Below are positions 27,517 to 35,237 of a stretch of DNA of 64,000 nt, in pieces; position 1 is the first letter of the stretch, and the number at the start of each line of letters is the position of its first letter. The stretch covers positions 62,001 to 126,000 of the forward strand of contig JAWXBR010000005.1 of the NCBI GenBank assembly GCA_034440235.1, given 5' to 3'. Origin of the DNA: JAWXBR01 sp034440235 (GTDB taxonomy: Bacteria > Bacteroidota > Ignavibacteria > Kapaibacteriales > Kapaibacteriaceae). The translations under genes and the position numbers were made by a program. Below the pieces are notes generated by a model, which was not told where the DNA came from, did no database searches, and saw only the letters and a list, made by a program, of their open reading frames with translations.

Positions 27517-27612
27517 GAAAGGTCGATGTATACGAAAGCAAAGGGCCGCTGTGGTTTGCGCGCTGTTCGCTCGCTAAGTGCTGCGCTGATCGCGCGCTGC
27601 ACCTGTCGCGCG
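27517..27612. other. GC-rich spacer downstream of rplS
   Basis: The 96 bases between the terminator and the rplS stop contain GCGCGCT three times (27558, 27592 and 27608, the last running into the gene end). No gene or RNA is recognised. Confidence 0.5.
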
Positions 27613-27996
27613 CTATGCCAGCTTTTGACGAATCTTCTTTTCGCTCATACCACGGAGGTAGTAGAGCTTTGCGCGACGTACCGAACCACTCTTGAGCACC
27701 GTCATCGACTGAATGGTTGGCGAATGCACAGGAAAAATCCGTTCTACGCCAACACCATTGCTGATTTTGCGAACGCGGAATGTTTCGTTGATGCCTGCAC
27801 CACGACGAGCAATAACCACACCCTGAAAATTCTGGATGCGTTCTTTTTCACCTTCAACCACACGCACGGCAATTTTCACCGTGTCGCCTGGGCGGAATGA
27901 CGGCATTTCTGGCGACAGGTCGCCTGCTTTGGCCTTGCGTAATTCGAAGGCTTCGGCTTTGGCCATCGATTCTATCTGTCTCACCTTGGGGTGCAT
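27613..27996 (-). CDS. rplS: 50S ribosomal protein L19
   Basis: 127 residues from the ATG at 27996, preceded by AGGAG (mRNA CCAGGAGTATGTC). The family signature is clear: SFRPGDTVKIAVRVVEGEKE, RIQNFQGVVIARRGAG, ETFRVRKISNGVGVERIFPV and a C-terminal AKLYYLRGMSEKKIR. L19 sits at the 30S-50S interface. It is slightly longer than the 115-residue norm through an N-terminal extension of about ten residues. It is transcribed alone, not with rpsP-rimM-trmD as in many bacteria. Confidence 0.97.
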   Translation of the reverse strand: MHPKVRQIESMAKAEAFELRKAKAGDLSPEMPSFRPGDTVKIAVRVVEGEKERIQNFQGVVIARRGAGINETFRVRKISNGVGVERIFPVHSPTIQSMTVLKSGSVRRAKLYYLRGMSEKKIRQKLA

Positions 27997-28156
27997 GACA
28001 TACTCCTGGACGATTGTTCTAGACTTTAGAGCAACAAAGATACGCAGGAAGCCTAAATCAGGCAACAGGTTAGGGGGCGCTTCGCGAGGGTCTGGATTTC
28101 GTATGTTCCGCCCCCAATCGTGTTCAGGAAAACTCACGTCCTCCGCAGGAGATGTC
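27997..28156. promoter_or_regulatory. Divergent rplS / EF-G-like gene control region
   Basis: 160 bases between divergent starts. Both genes have good ribosome sites (AGGAG on each strand). A seven-base inverted repeat GGGGGCG (28073-28079) / CGCCCCC (28109-28115) lies in the probable leader of the EF-G-like gene and could fold as an mRNA hairpin; CGCTTCGCG nests inside it. No riboswitch class is recognised. Confidence 0.5.
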
Positions 28157-30289
28157 ATGAAGTCCTATGATGCCCATCACGTACGAAATGTAGCCCTGAT
28201 GGGCCATTCGGGGTCCGGAAAGACCACACTCGCCGAGTGTATGCTCTTCGAATCCGGCGAAATAACGCGCCGCGGCTCCGTCGAAGACCACTCTACAGCC
28301 TCAGACTACCATGATATCGAACACGAGCGAAGTTCTTCGGTGTTCGGAACGACGTTGTTCGCCGAATGGCGCGACTACAAGATCAACATCATCGACACAC
28401 CGGGTTTTGTAGACTACGTCGGCGAAGTGCTCGGTGCGCTGCGCGTTGCGGATACGGCCATTATGGTGCTGAATTCACATCATGGCGTAGAGGTTGGTAC
28501 AGAATCGCTTTGGAAGCAGGCAAAAACATTTAATACACCAATGATTTTTGTGGTGAACAAGGTCGATCACGAGCAGAGCAACTTCTGGAAGACGACGGAA
28601 CAGGCGAAGGACCGTTTTGGACGTGAGATTACTGTTGTTCAGTACCCTCTCGGTGAGGGTACAGGCTTCCATACGATTATCGATGTGCTGACGATGAAGG
28701 CTTACGTGTTCTCGCCAACCGGAGGCAAACCGGCAAAAGAAGACATTCCTGAGAGTGAGAAAGAACGGGCATCGCAACTACACAACGACCTCATCGAGAT
28801 TATTGCTGAGAACGACGAGACGCTCATGGACCATTATCTATCGAAGGGCGAACTCGACGAAGATGAGATGCGTAAGGGGCTAACAGCATCGATGATCAAG
28901 CGTCAGATATTTCCTCTCTTCTGCACATCGGCGAAGCACAACATGGGTGCTGGACGCTTGATGTCTTTCATCGATGTTGTGATTCCAGCTCCCGTAGAAA
29001 TGCCTGCTGTCGAAACTGCAAACGGCACGATGCTCACCGCCGACCCGAAGGGTAAGACTTGTATCTTTGTTTACAAATCGGCAAACGAAGCAAACCTTGG
29101 CGATATGTCGTTCTTTAGGGTGTATTCGGGTACGGTGAAGCAGGGCATGGACCTCGTGAACGAACAGACAGGCGTTACCGAAAGGCTGGGTCAGCTCTTC
29201 GTTGTGAATGGTAAAAAACGTCAAGACGTACCTCAACTCGAAGCCGGTGATATCGGCGCAGTTGTGAAACTCAAGAACACCCACGTAAACAATACGCTGC
29301 ACGATAAAGGGTTCGACCTTACACTCACACCAATTCAATTTCCCGCGCCAAAGGTCCGTGTTGCCGTTGTTAGCAACCGCAAGGGCGAAGAAGATAAACT
29401 CGGACTTGCTTTGAATCAGATGCATGAAGAAGATCCAACACTGCAGGTAGAGCATTCGCAGGACCTAAAACAAACAATCCTGCATGGTCAGGGAGAAATG
29501 CATTTACAGACTGCAAAACAGCGCATTGTAAACAGGTTTAAGTTAGACGTCGGCTACATCCCAGCTCGTATCCCCTACCGCGAGACAATCCAGCGAAAAG
29601 TCGATGGGGTGTACCGTCATAAAAAACAATCTGGCGGTGCTGGACAGTTTGCGGAAGTACACATGCGTGTCGAGCCATATCATGAAGGCATGAAAGCTCC
29701 CGAAGGACTTACCGTTCGTGGCACAGAAGTGCACGATCTACCGTGGGGTGGCAAGCTCGTTTTCGTTAACTGCATTGTGGGTGGTGTTATCGACCTTCGA
29801 TTCCTACCCGCCATTCAGAAAGGCGTCATGGAAAAGATGACAGAAGGTCCGGTCACCGGCTCCTATGTCCGCGACGTCCGTGTAAGCGTCTACGACGGCA
29901 AAATGCACGCTGTCGATTCAAACGAAGCTGCGTTCAAAACGGCGGGACGTATGGCGTTCAAAGACGCCTTCATCAAGGCCGATCCGTTGTTGCTCGAACC
30001 CATGTATGACATCGAAGTTCTAATCCCCGAAGAAATCGTCGGCGACGTCATGAGCGACCTACCAGTTCGCCGCGCCGTCATCGTAGGCGTAGACGCCGAC
30101 GGACACTACCAAGTCATTAAAGCACGCATGCCCTTAGCAGAGCTCGATTCATACGCAACCGTACTTCGTAGCCTTACACAAGGTCGTGCCTCGTACACTT
30201 CAACCTTCGCAGAATTTCAACCCGTCCCCACAACAGTCCAGAACAAACTGCATAAGGAATACCTGACGCATGCACATGACGACGAGTAG
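28157..30289 (+). CDS. EF-G-like translational GTPase
   Basis: 710 residues from the ATG at 28157 with GCAGGAG seven bases upstream; a longer open frame into the rplS promoter region is rejected. Domain order is that of EF-G: GTPase with GHSGSGKTTL (G1), DTPGFVDY (G3) and NKVDHE (G4), then domains II to V, with YRHKKQSGGAGQFAEVHM in domain IV and a C-terminal IPEEIVGDVMSDL. The G1 loop (GHSGSGKT instead of GHVDHGKT) and absence of a strict switch I RGITI motif place it in the EF-G2-like subfamily, not the main fusA. It is probably a paralogue acting on ribosomes under special conditions. It is not beside rpsL, rpsG or tuf, which agrees. Confidence 0.9.
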   Translation: MKSYDAHHVRNVALMGHSGSGKTTLAECMLFESGEITRRGSVEDHSTASDYHDIEHERSSSVFGTTLFAEWRDYKINIIDTPGFVDYVGEVLGALRVADTAIMVLNSHHGVEVGTESLWKQAKTFNTPMIFVVNKVDHEQSNFWKTTEQAKDRFGREITVVQYPLGEGTGFHTIIDVLTMKAYVFSPTGGKPAKEDIPESEKERASQLHNDLIEIIAENDETLMDHYLSKGELDEDEMRKGLTASMIKRQIFPLFCTSAKHNMGAGRLMSFIDVVIPAPVEMPAVETANGTMLTADPKGKTCIFVYKSANEANLGDMSFFRVYSGTVKQGMDLVNEQTGVTERLGQLFVVNGKKRQDVPQLEAGDIGAVVKLKNTHVNNTLHDKGFDLTLTPIQFPAPKVRVAVVSNRKGEEDKLGLALNQMHEEDPTLQVEHSQDLKQTILHGQGEMHLQTAKQRIVNRFKLDVGYIPARIPYRETIQRKVDGVYRHKKQSGGAGQFAEVHMRVEPYHEGMKAPEGLTVRGTEVHDLPWGGKLVFVNCIVGGVIDLRFLPAIQKGVMEKMTEGPVTGSYVRDVRVSVYDGKMHAVDSNEAAFKTAGRMAFKDAFIKADPLLLEPMYDIEVLIPEEIVGDVMSDLPVRRAVIVGVDADGHYQVIKARMPLAELDSYATVLRSLTQGRASYTSTFAEFQPVPTTVQNKLHKEYLTHAHDDE

Positions 30290-30332
30290 CGGCTAGTCGA
30301 GGGGTGGGGCTATAGACTATCGGTAGGGTGGA

Positions 30333-31034
30333 CTACTGCTTCTTTAGCTTGTACAGAGGCTTGAGGGAGCCGTTCGACTTGAATGTTGATATGCTGAGCT
30401 GATCACCAGATACTTCGTATGCGTAACGCGTGGGCTTCGGTTTGTCGGATACAACTTCCATTATCTGATAGGGTTTGTCTGGCATGACGATGATGCGATA
30501 GTTGAACTCGAGCTTTGGCGTCTTGGCGTGCTGAAGCGATGAGAACGCATAGATCTTTCCCTTTGCGTCTTGGTATGTACCCGAAAGTGTGGCTGAGTTA
30601 AGAACGCGCTGATAAATGAAGTCTGCGTTCTGATTCTTAGACGGTATATACGCGAAGACATCGGGGAGTGCATTGGAGTCGACCGTGGAATGCAGAGCAA
30701 GGTACTCGCCCTTTGCTTTGTCGATGCCTAACAGCCAGGTCTGACCTAGTGCCGTAATCCTACGTTGGTCACCTACTCCACCGACAGTTTTTGTACTGAC
30801 CTCGGTTTGCACACCATCATCGAATGTGCGAGATGCAAACAATGTTATCGTGCTATCGCGCTGGCGTACGGCACGGATAACGAGGAGCTCGTCGGCTCGA
30901 AGAATACTCATGGCTTTGAGCACAGACTTCTTTGCTTTTAGCTCCTCGATGAATCGCATGTTAATCCATGTACCCTCGGGCTGAGCGGACATGATAGTTA
31001 CCGATACGAGCAGAAGCGCGACAATCTTTAGCAT
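30333..31034 (-). CDS. Exported protein of unknown function
   Basis: 233 residues from the ATG at 31034, which places a signal peptide (MLKIVALLLVSVTIMSAQ) at the N-terminus; an earlier start overlaps the upstream gene. The mature part is mostly beta-strand with repeated LELNY/TTLF-type strands and no motif I recognise. It follows the DUF4412-like gene by four bases and is the last gene of the leftward P5C dehydrogenase group. A stress- or envelope-related role is possible but unsupported. Confidence 0.75.
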   Translation of the reverse strand: MLKIVALLLVSVTIMSAQPEGTWINMRFIEELKAKKSVLKAMSILRADELLVIRAVRQRDSTITLFASRTFDDGVQTEVSTKTVGGVGDQRRITALGQTWLLGIDKAKGEYLALHSTVDSNALPDVFAYIPSKNQNADFIYQRVLNSATLSGTYQDAKGKIYAFSSLQHAKTPKLEFNYRIIVMPDKPYQIMEVVSDKPKPTRYAYEVSGDQLSISTFKSNGSLKPLYKLKKQ

Positions 31035-31038
31035 GCAG

Positions 31039-31668
31039 TTATCGCTGGGGCATTGCGGCTTGCTGGTAGTCGGAAGGGACAACAAACAATGCGGTGTCGG
31101 GTGTCTTTGAGGTTGCGACAGAGGCTTCTAGACGGACAGTTTCTGCACCATTCTCCCACTTTACTACGCGCAAGGGAACGCCCTTTGTGTTTGCCCATGT
31201 TTTCATCGAGCCTGCAAACGAATCTGGAATAGAGAACATACCAAGATCGTTGGCTACCCATGCTTCGACCTTGTTGCCATTAGGATACACAACAGTTTCA
31301 AGATGTGTATCGTGACCAAGGATCTGTACGATTTCTTTGGAGATGGTGTGCACAGGTACTCCCGTTTCGTCACCCGCGAAGCCCATACCATTCATCGACT
31401 TCGTCTCGGCAACGGACATTGCCATCTTACGCTCTGGTATCAGCACAATGAGTGTCTTGGTTTCAGGGTTCCGAATAACAGACAATGTGCGCTCAGTCAT
31501 AATCACGTCCAGGCGGATAAGGCTACCATCACCTAGCAGCGACAAGACATTCAATCCTCGTGCACCAGGTCCTAAAACATTGTACGTTATGGTGCCTTTA
31601 AATAGGTCGCCTGCCTGCACAACACTCACGCTTAGCAGCGCGATGATGGCTAAAAGAAATGTTTTCAT
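31039..31668 (-). CDS. Exported DUF4412-like protein
   Basis: 209 residues from the ATG at 31668. A signal peptide (MKTFLLAIIALLSVSVVQAG) precedes a beta-rich domain beginning DLFKGTITYNVLGPGARG, with VIRNPETKTLIVLIPERKM and YPNGNKVEAWVANDLGMFSI. The pattern of a GTITY strand followed by a lipid-carrier-like sheet resembles the DUF4412 family of periplasmic proteins common in Bacteroidota. Function unknown. It sits 27 bases after the P5C dehydrogenase gene and four bases before another exported protein. Confidence 0.72.
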   Translation of the reverse strand: MKTFLLAIIALLSVSVVQAGDLFKGTITYNVLGPGARGLNVLSLLGDGSLIRLDVIMTERTLSVIRNPETKTLIVLIPERKMAMSVAETKSMNGMGFAGDETGVPVHTISKEIVQILGHDTHLETVVYPNGNKVEAWVANDLGMFSIPDSFAGSMKTWANTKGVPLRVVKWENGAETVRLEASVATSKTPDTALFVVPSDYQQAAMPQR

Positions 31669-31695
31669 GTGTAGTTCCAATATTGATTCAAAATC

Positions 31696-33258
31696 TTAGA
31701 TCTTACGACTTACGGTCTTCGCCTGAAGGAACAGCAGTAGATAATCACGTCCGCCGGCTTTCGAATCTGTGCCACTCATGTTGAAGCCACCGAACGGATG
31801 AGCACCAACGAGAGCGCCTGTACACTTGCGGTTCAGATACAGATTGCCACAATGAAACTCGGCTTGCGCTCGCTTGAGTTTCTTTTCGCTCTTCGTATAG
31901 ACGGCGCCAGTGAGTCCGTAGATCGTGTTGTTTGCAATTTCTAGAGCATGATCGAAGTTCTTGGCTTTGCAGACCGCAAGAACTGGACCGAATATTTCTT
32001 CCTGCATGAGGCGCGCATTGGGTTTGACGTTCACGAATACTGTCGGCTCGATGAAGTAGCCGTCGTGCCCCTTGGCCTTGCCGCCCCCTGAGATGAGTTT
32101 GCCTTCTTTTTTACCAACGTTGATGTAGTTGAGGATGGTTTTTTCAGCGCGGGCACTGACTACAGGACCCACCAGTGCATTTGTTGCCGGGTCGCCGATT
32201 TTGTCTTGAAGCGCATCGACCGAGATTTTAAGTTTTGTTACGAACTCGTCGTAGATATGTGCATCGACAATTGCACGCGAGCATGCAGAACATTTTTGTC
32301 CCTGAAAGCTGAACGCTGCTGCGACAACACCAGCCACTGCTTCGTCGACATTGGCATCTTTATCCACCACGATCGCATCTTTGCCGCCCATTTCGGCAAC
32401 CACACGCTTAATCCATATCTGATCTTTTTGCGGTGTAGCTGCAAGCTGGTTGATATGCAGTCCGACTTCCATAGAGCCCGTAAACGATACAAAACGAGTC
32501 TTAGGATGTCCGACCAGGTAGTCACCCGCTTCCGCACCGCTGGCCACGAGGAAGTTCAGTACACCATCGGGCAAGCCAGCTTCTGTCATAATGCTCATGT
32601 AGAGCCAACCCATCATAGGCGAATCGCTCGAAGGTTTTACGATAACTGTGTTGCCAGTTACGATAGCTGCAGAACACATGCCTGCGAGAATTGCGAATGG
32701 AAAATTCCACGGTGGGATTACGACGCCTACGCCTAGTGGCACATAATACATCTGGTTGTCTTCGCCCTTTGCAGGAACGATGGGTTGTGGGGCCCCGTAG
32801 CGCAGCGCTTCACGTCCGTAAAACTCAAGAAAATCAATAGCCTCTGCTGTGTCGGCATCTGCTTCAGCAAAATTTTTACCTACCTCTGAGATCATCCACG
32901 CATTAATCTCGAGTCGACGTTTGCGCATAATGCCAGCAGCTTTGAACAGAACACCAGCTCGCTTCGTGTATGGCACATCCTTCCAAACTTCGAATGCCTT
33001 CAACGCCGCCTTCAGGGCCTTGCCTGCATCGTCCTTACCCGACTTTTGAAAAATCCCCACCACCTCTGACGGTTGCGCAGGATTTACGCTAATGGTTTTG
33101 TCGGTCGAACGGACCTTCTTGCCATTAATGATATTCGGGTATTCTTTCCCGAATTGCTCACGCACAGCTTCGAGCGCTGCCTGCTGCCTTGAAGCAACAT
33201 CGGGCTTCGAAAAATCGAGAAACGATTCGTTCACAAATGGTTTTGGGGAGGACTTCAT
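31696..33258 (-). CDS. pruA: L-glutamate gamma-semialdehyde (P5C) dehydrogenase
   Basis: 519 residues from the ATG at 33258; an earlier start would add a Pro/Asn-rich stretch with no ribosome site. Aldehyde dehydrogenase features are present: IPPWNFPFAILAGM, VIVKPSSDSPMM, FTGSMEVG, VAEMGGKDAIVVD (general-base Glu), the catalytic cysteine in FQGQKCSACSRA, and QEEIFGPVLAV. The size and CSACSR motif fit the RocA/PruA class, which oxidises P5C from proline or arginine to glutamate with NAD+. No proline dehydrogenase gene is next to it. Substrate assignment is by family likeness and fairly firm. Confidence 0.88.
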   Translation of the reverse strand: MKSSPKPFVNESFLDFSKPDVASRQQAALEAVREQFGKEYPNIINGKKVRSTDKTISVNPAQPSEVVGIFQKSGKDDAGKALKAALKAFEVWKDVPYTKRAGVLFKAAGIMRKRRLEINAWMISEVGKNFAEADADTAEAIDFLEFYGREALRYGAPQPIVPAKGEDNQMYYVPLGVGVVIPPWNFPFAILAGMCSAAIVTGNTVIVKPSSDSPMMGWLYMSIMTEAGLPDGVLNFLVASGAEAGDYLVGHPKTRFVSFTGSMEVGLHINQLAATPQKDQIWIKRVVAEMGGKDAIVVDKDANVDEAVAGVVAAAFSFQGQKCSACSRAIVDAHIYDEFVTKLKISVDALQDKIGDPATNALVGPVVSARAEKTILNYINVGKKEGKLISGGGKAKGHDGYFIEPTVFVNVKPNARLMQEEIFGPVLAVCKAKNFDHALEIANNTIYGLTGAVYTKSEKKLKRAQAEFHCGNLYLNRKCTGALVGAHPFGGFNMSGTDSKAGGRDYLLLFLQAKTVSRKI

Positions 33259-33390
33259 TGGTAAGGGGCGCGAAGCGCAAGTAATTGGATTGGGGTTAGG
33301 ATTAGGGCATGGGTGAGCGCCAGTTTTTGCGTTAACGAGCTGGCCACACAAAATTACGAAGTGAAGGGGCGACGCGGTTATGTTTGCAGC
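33259..33390. promoter_or_regulatory. Divergent region between pruA and the DedA gene
   Basis: 132 bases with no open gene. It holds GGTTAGGATTAGGG-like direct repeats (around 33289-33308) and an AAGGGGCG word on each side. Promoters for both genes are expected here but no clear hexamers are seen. Confidence 0.35.
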
Positions 33391-34020
33391 ATGATAGAGT
33401 CCCTGATCGAATTCTTGAACGGACTCCCTGTATGGGGGGTATTACTGTTCGCACTGATTGTTTGCTACATCGAGAATCTCGTACCACCGTCACCAAGTGA
33501 TGTGCTGCTCTTGTTTTGTGGAACGATGGTCGGAATCGGAACTGTGGGCTTTGTACCCCTCCTTATCGCGTCCACTCTTGGTAGTGTGGGTGGTTTTGCG
33601 ACAACGTATTGGATAGGACGAAAATATGGTCGTCGTCTTGTTGATTCCGGGCGAATACCTTTTATAAAGCCAGAATCGATTGCAAAGGTCGAACGATGGT
33701 TCGAGAAGTATCAGGGTCTCATTATTGTTGTCAATCGGTTTCTTGCGGGCACACGTGGTGTAGTGTCGTTCGTTGCTGGCCTCTCACGCCTCCCCTTTCT
33801 ACGCACCACCTTGTATTGCACGCTTAGTGCTACGGCGTGGAACGCATTAATGATTTGGCTCGGCATGCTCTTTGGCAAAAATTGGCGTGTTGTAGAATCC
33901 TATATCGGCACATACGGTTGGGTGATTACCGGCATCATCGCGGTGCTTATTGCATGGTGGTTGATTAGACGCTGGCGTGCATCAAAGGCAAAAAACAAGA
34001 CCCCAGAGAACCCTACTTAA
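33391..34020 (+). CDS. DedA family membrane protein
   Basis: 209 residues from the ATG at 33391; upstream in-frame sequence (from about 33313) is not hydrophobic and lacks a ribosome site. The DedA/SNARE-associated core is visible: an early membrane region with ENLVPPSPSDVLLLF, ATTYWIGRKYGRR, and NRFLAGTRGVVSFVAGLSRL (the conserved FxRF..G-R-motif region), then membrane helices to the end. DedA proteins act in the inner membrane, several as undecaprenyl-phosphate or phospholipid flippases supporting envelope integrity. That activity is a family inference. Divergent from pruA. Confidence 0.88.
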   Translation: MIESLIEFLNGLPVWGVLLFALIVCYIENLVPPSPSDVLLLFCGTMVGIGTVGFVPLLIASTLGSVGGFATTYWIGRKYGRRLVDSGRIPFIKPESIAKVERWFEKYQGLIIVVNRFLAGTRGVVSFVAGLSRLPFLRTTLYCTLSATAWNALMIWLGMLFGKNWRVVESYIGTYGWVITGIIAVLIAWWLIRRWRASKAKNKTPENPT

Positions 34021-34026
34021 AACGAA

Positions 34027-34058
34027 AAAGCCCCATTCACAAATGTGAATGGGGCTTT
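34027..34058. terminator. Bidirectional terminator hairpin between dedA and porV
   Basis: A perfect 15-base inverted repeat (AAAGCCCCATTCACA, 34027-34041, against 34044-34058) lies between the convergent DedA and porV genes. The flanking A-run and closing TTT give weak tails on both strands. Confidence 0.8.
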
Positions 34059-34127
34059 GAGTTATTCCGGTATGAGTTGTCGCTATGCGAGTATTGGTAT
34101 TTGAGCGTTGCAATGAGCGAGCCGGCC

Positions 34128-35198
34128 TCAGCCCTCGGTACCCCAGTCAACGAGAAGCGAGAACCGTAATGTGTTTGCTAGCGGGTGGTTCTCTTCGATC
34201 GTAAGGATGTACGAGAAGTCTAGCTTGAACAATTCGTATTTAACACCCGCGCCGAGTGTGAAGTACTGACGATTACCTGCTGCCTGGGGCTCTGTGAAAT
34301 AGCCACCACGAAGGGCTACGATCTGGTCGTAGACGTATTCCAGGCCGACACCGGTTTCCAAGCCCCCTCTGCCCCATGACGTGACAAATGAAACTGGAAT
34401 AGGATCTGAGCCAAGTGCGTCACGGCGGACGAGCAGCTTCGCGAAGTCGGCGGAGATAAGCAGGTCGTTGAATTCGTCTTCGACGAGCTTGAATGCAACA
34501 CCAATGCGTAAGGTTGTTGGTAGCGGATCGGATTCGTTAAGATAGGTTACTTTCGGACCTACGTTTTGGAGGTTAATACCCAGGCCGAGCACGTTGTCGA
34601 AGTTTTGACCAAACAGTGTGAGCTTATCCGGTTTCCAGAGAAAGCCAAGATCGAAAGCACCTGAGATTCCGACTCCGGCACCAGCCTGACCAGGGCCAGC
34701 TGGTGCAAGATTCGACTGAATGTACTTGATCTGAATGCCTGCACACAAATCTTCTGCCACGTGTGTGCCGTATGATACGCCAAGTGCAAATTCGTTTGAG
34801 CGAAATTTACCCAGAGCAGTACCATCGGGTGCTGTACGAGTGAATTCACCCAGGTTCATAAAGATCATTGTACCAGCTATTGTACCATCGATAGCTTCGA
34901 TGTACTGACCGTAGGTACCATAAGAGTAGAATAGGTCTGCATTGAACTGTGGAAGCCACTTAGAAAAGCTGAGCGCAATCTGACGTGAGTTTTGAAAACC
35001 CAAGCCTGCAGGATTCCAGAACACTGCGTTCACATCGTCAGCAATAGCTGTCCCCACGTCACCCATACCACTGGCCCGGGCATCCGGACTGATCAGAAGG
35101 AAGGGCACCGCTGCACCGCCGGCTTGGCCGAACGACGTGGTGGACGCCATGAGGCCCATGATGGCTACTGCTAAAGCGCCCTTTTTGATCATCGTCAT
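34128..35198 (-). CDS. porV: PorV-like type IX secretion outer-membrane protein
   Basis: 356 residues from the ATG at 35198 (AAGGAG five bases upstream). A signal peptide (MIKKGALAVAIMGLMASTTS, after a two-residue lead) is followed by PFLLISPDARASGMGDVGTA, a PorV/PorQ hallmark, and NAVFWNPAGLG, shared with FadL-type 14-strand barrels. Alternating beta-strands continue to the C-terminal aromatic/Trp end (LLVDWGTEG). In T9SS, PorV collects cargo from the Sov translocon and passes it to the PorU sortase. It is 39 bases downstream of the PorU-like gene, which strongly supports the assignment. Confidence 0.92.
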   Translation of the reverse strand: MTMIKKGALAVAIMGLMASTTSFGQAGGAAVPFLLISPDARASGMGDVGTAIADDVNAVFWNPAGLGFQNSRQIALSFSKWLPQFNADLFYSYGTYGQYIEAIDGTIAGTMIFMNLGEFTRTAPDGTALGKFRSNEFALGVSYGTHVAEDLCAGIQIKYIQSNLAPAGPGQAGAGVGISGAFDLGFLWKPDKLTLFGQNFDNVLGLGINLQNVGPKVTYLNESDPLPTTLRIGVAFKLVEDEFNDLLISADFAKLLVRRDALGSDPIPVSFVTSWGRGGLETGVGLEYVYDQIVALRGGYFTEPQAAGNRQYFTLGAGVKYELFKLDFSYILTIEENHPLANTLRFSLLVDWGTEG

Positions 35199-35237
35199 AC
35201 ATTCTCCTTACGTGAGGTCTAGGTCAAGAATTCAAAA

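Noticed and set aside
27836..28156. N-terminal extension of the EF-G-like protein by 107 residues
   Set aside because: The extension overlaps rplS in antisense and shows no homology; the ATG at 28157 with AGGAG upstream gives the normal EF-G start.
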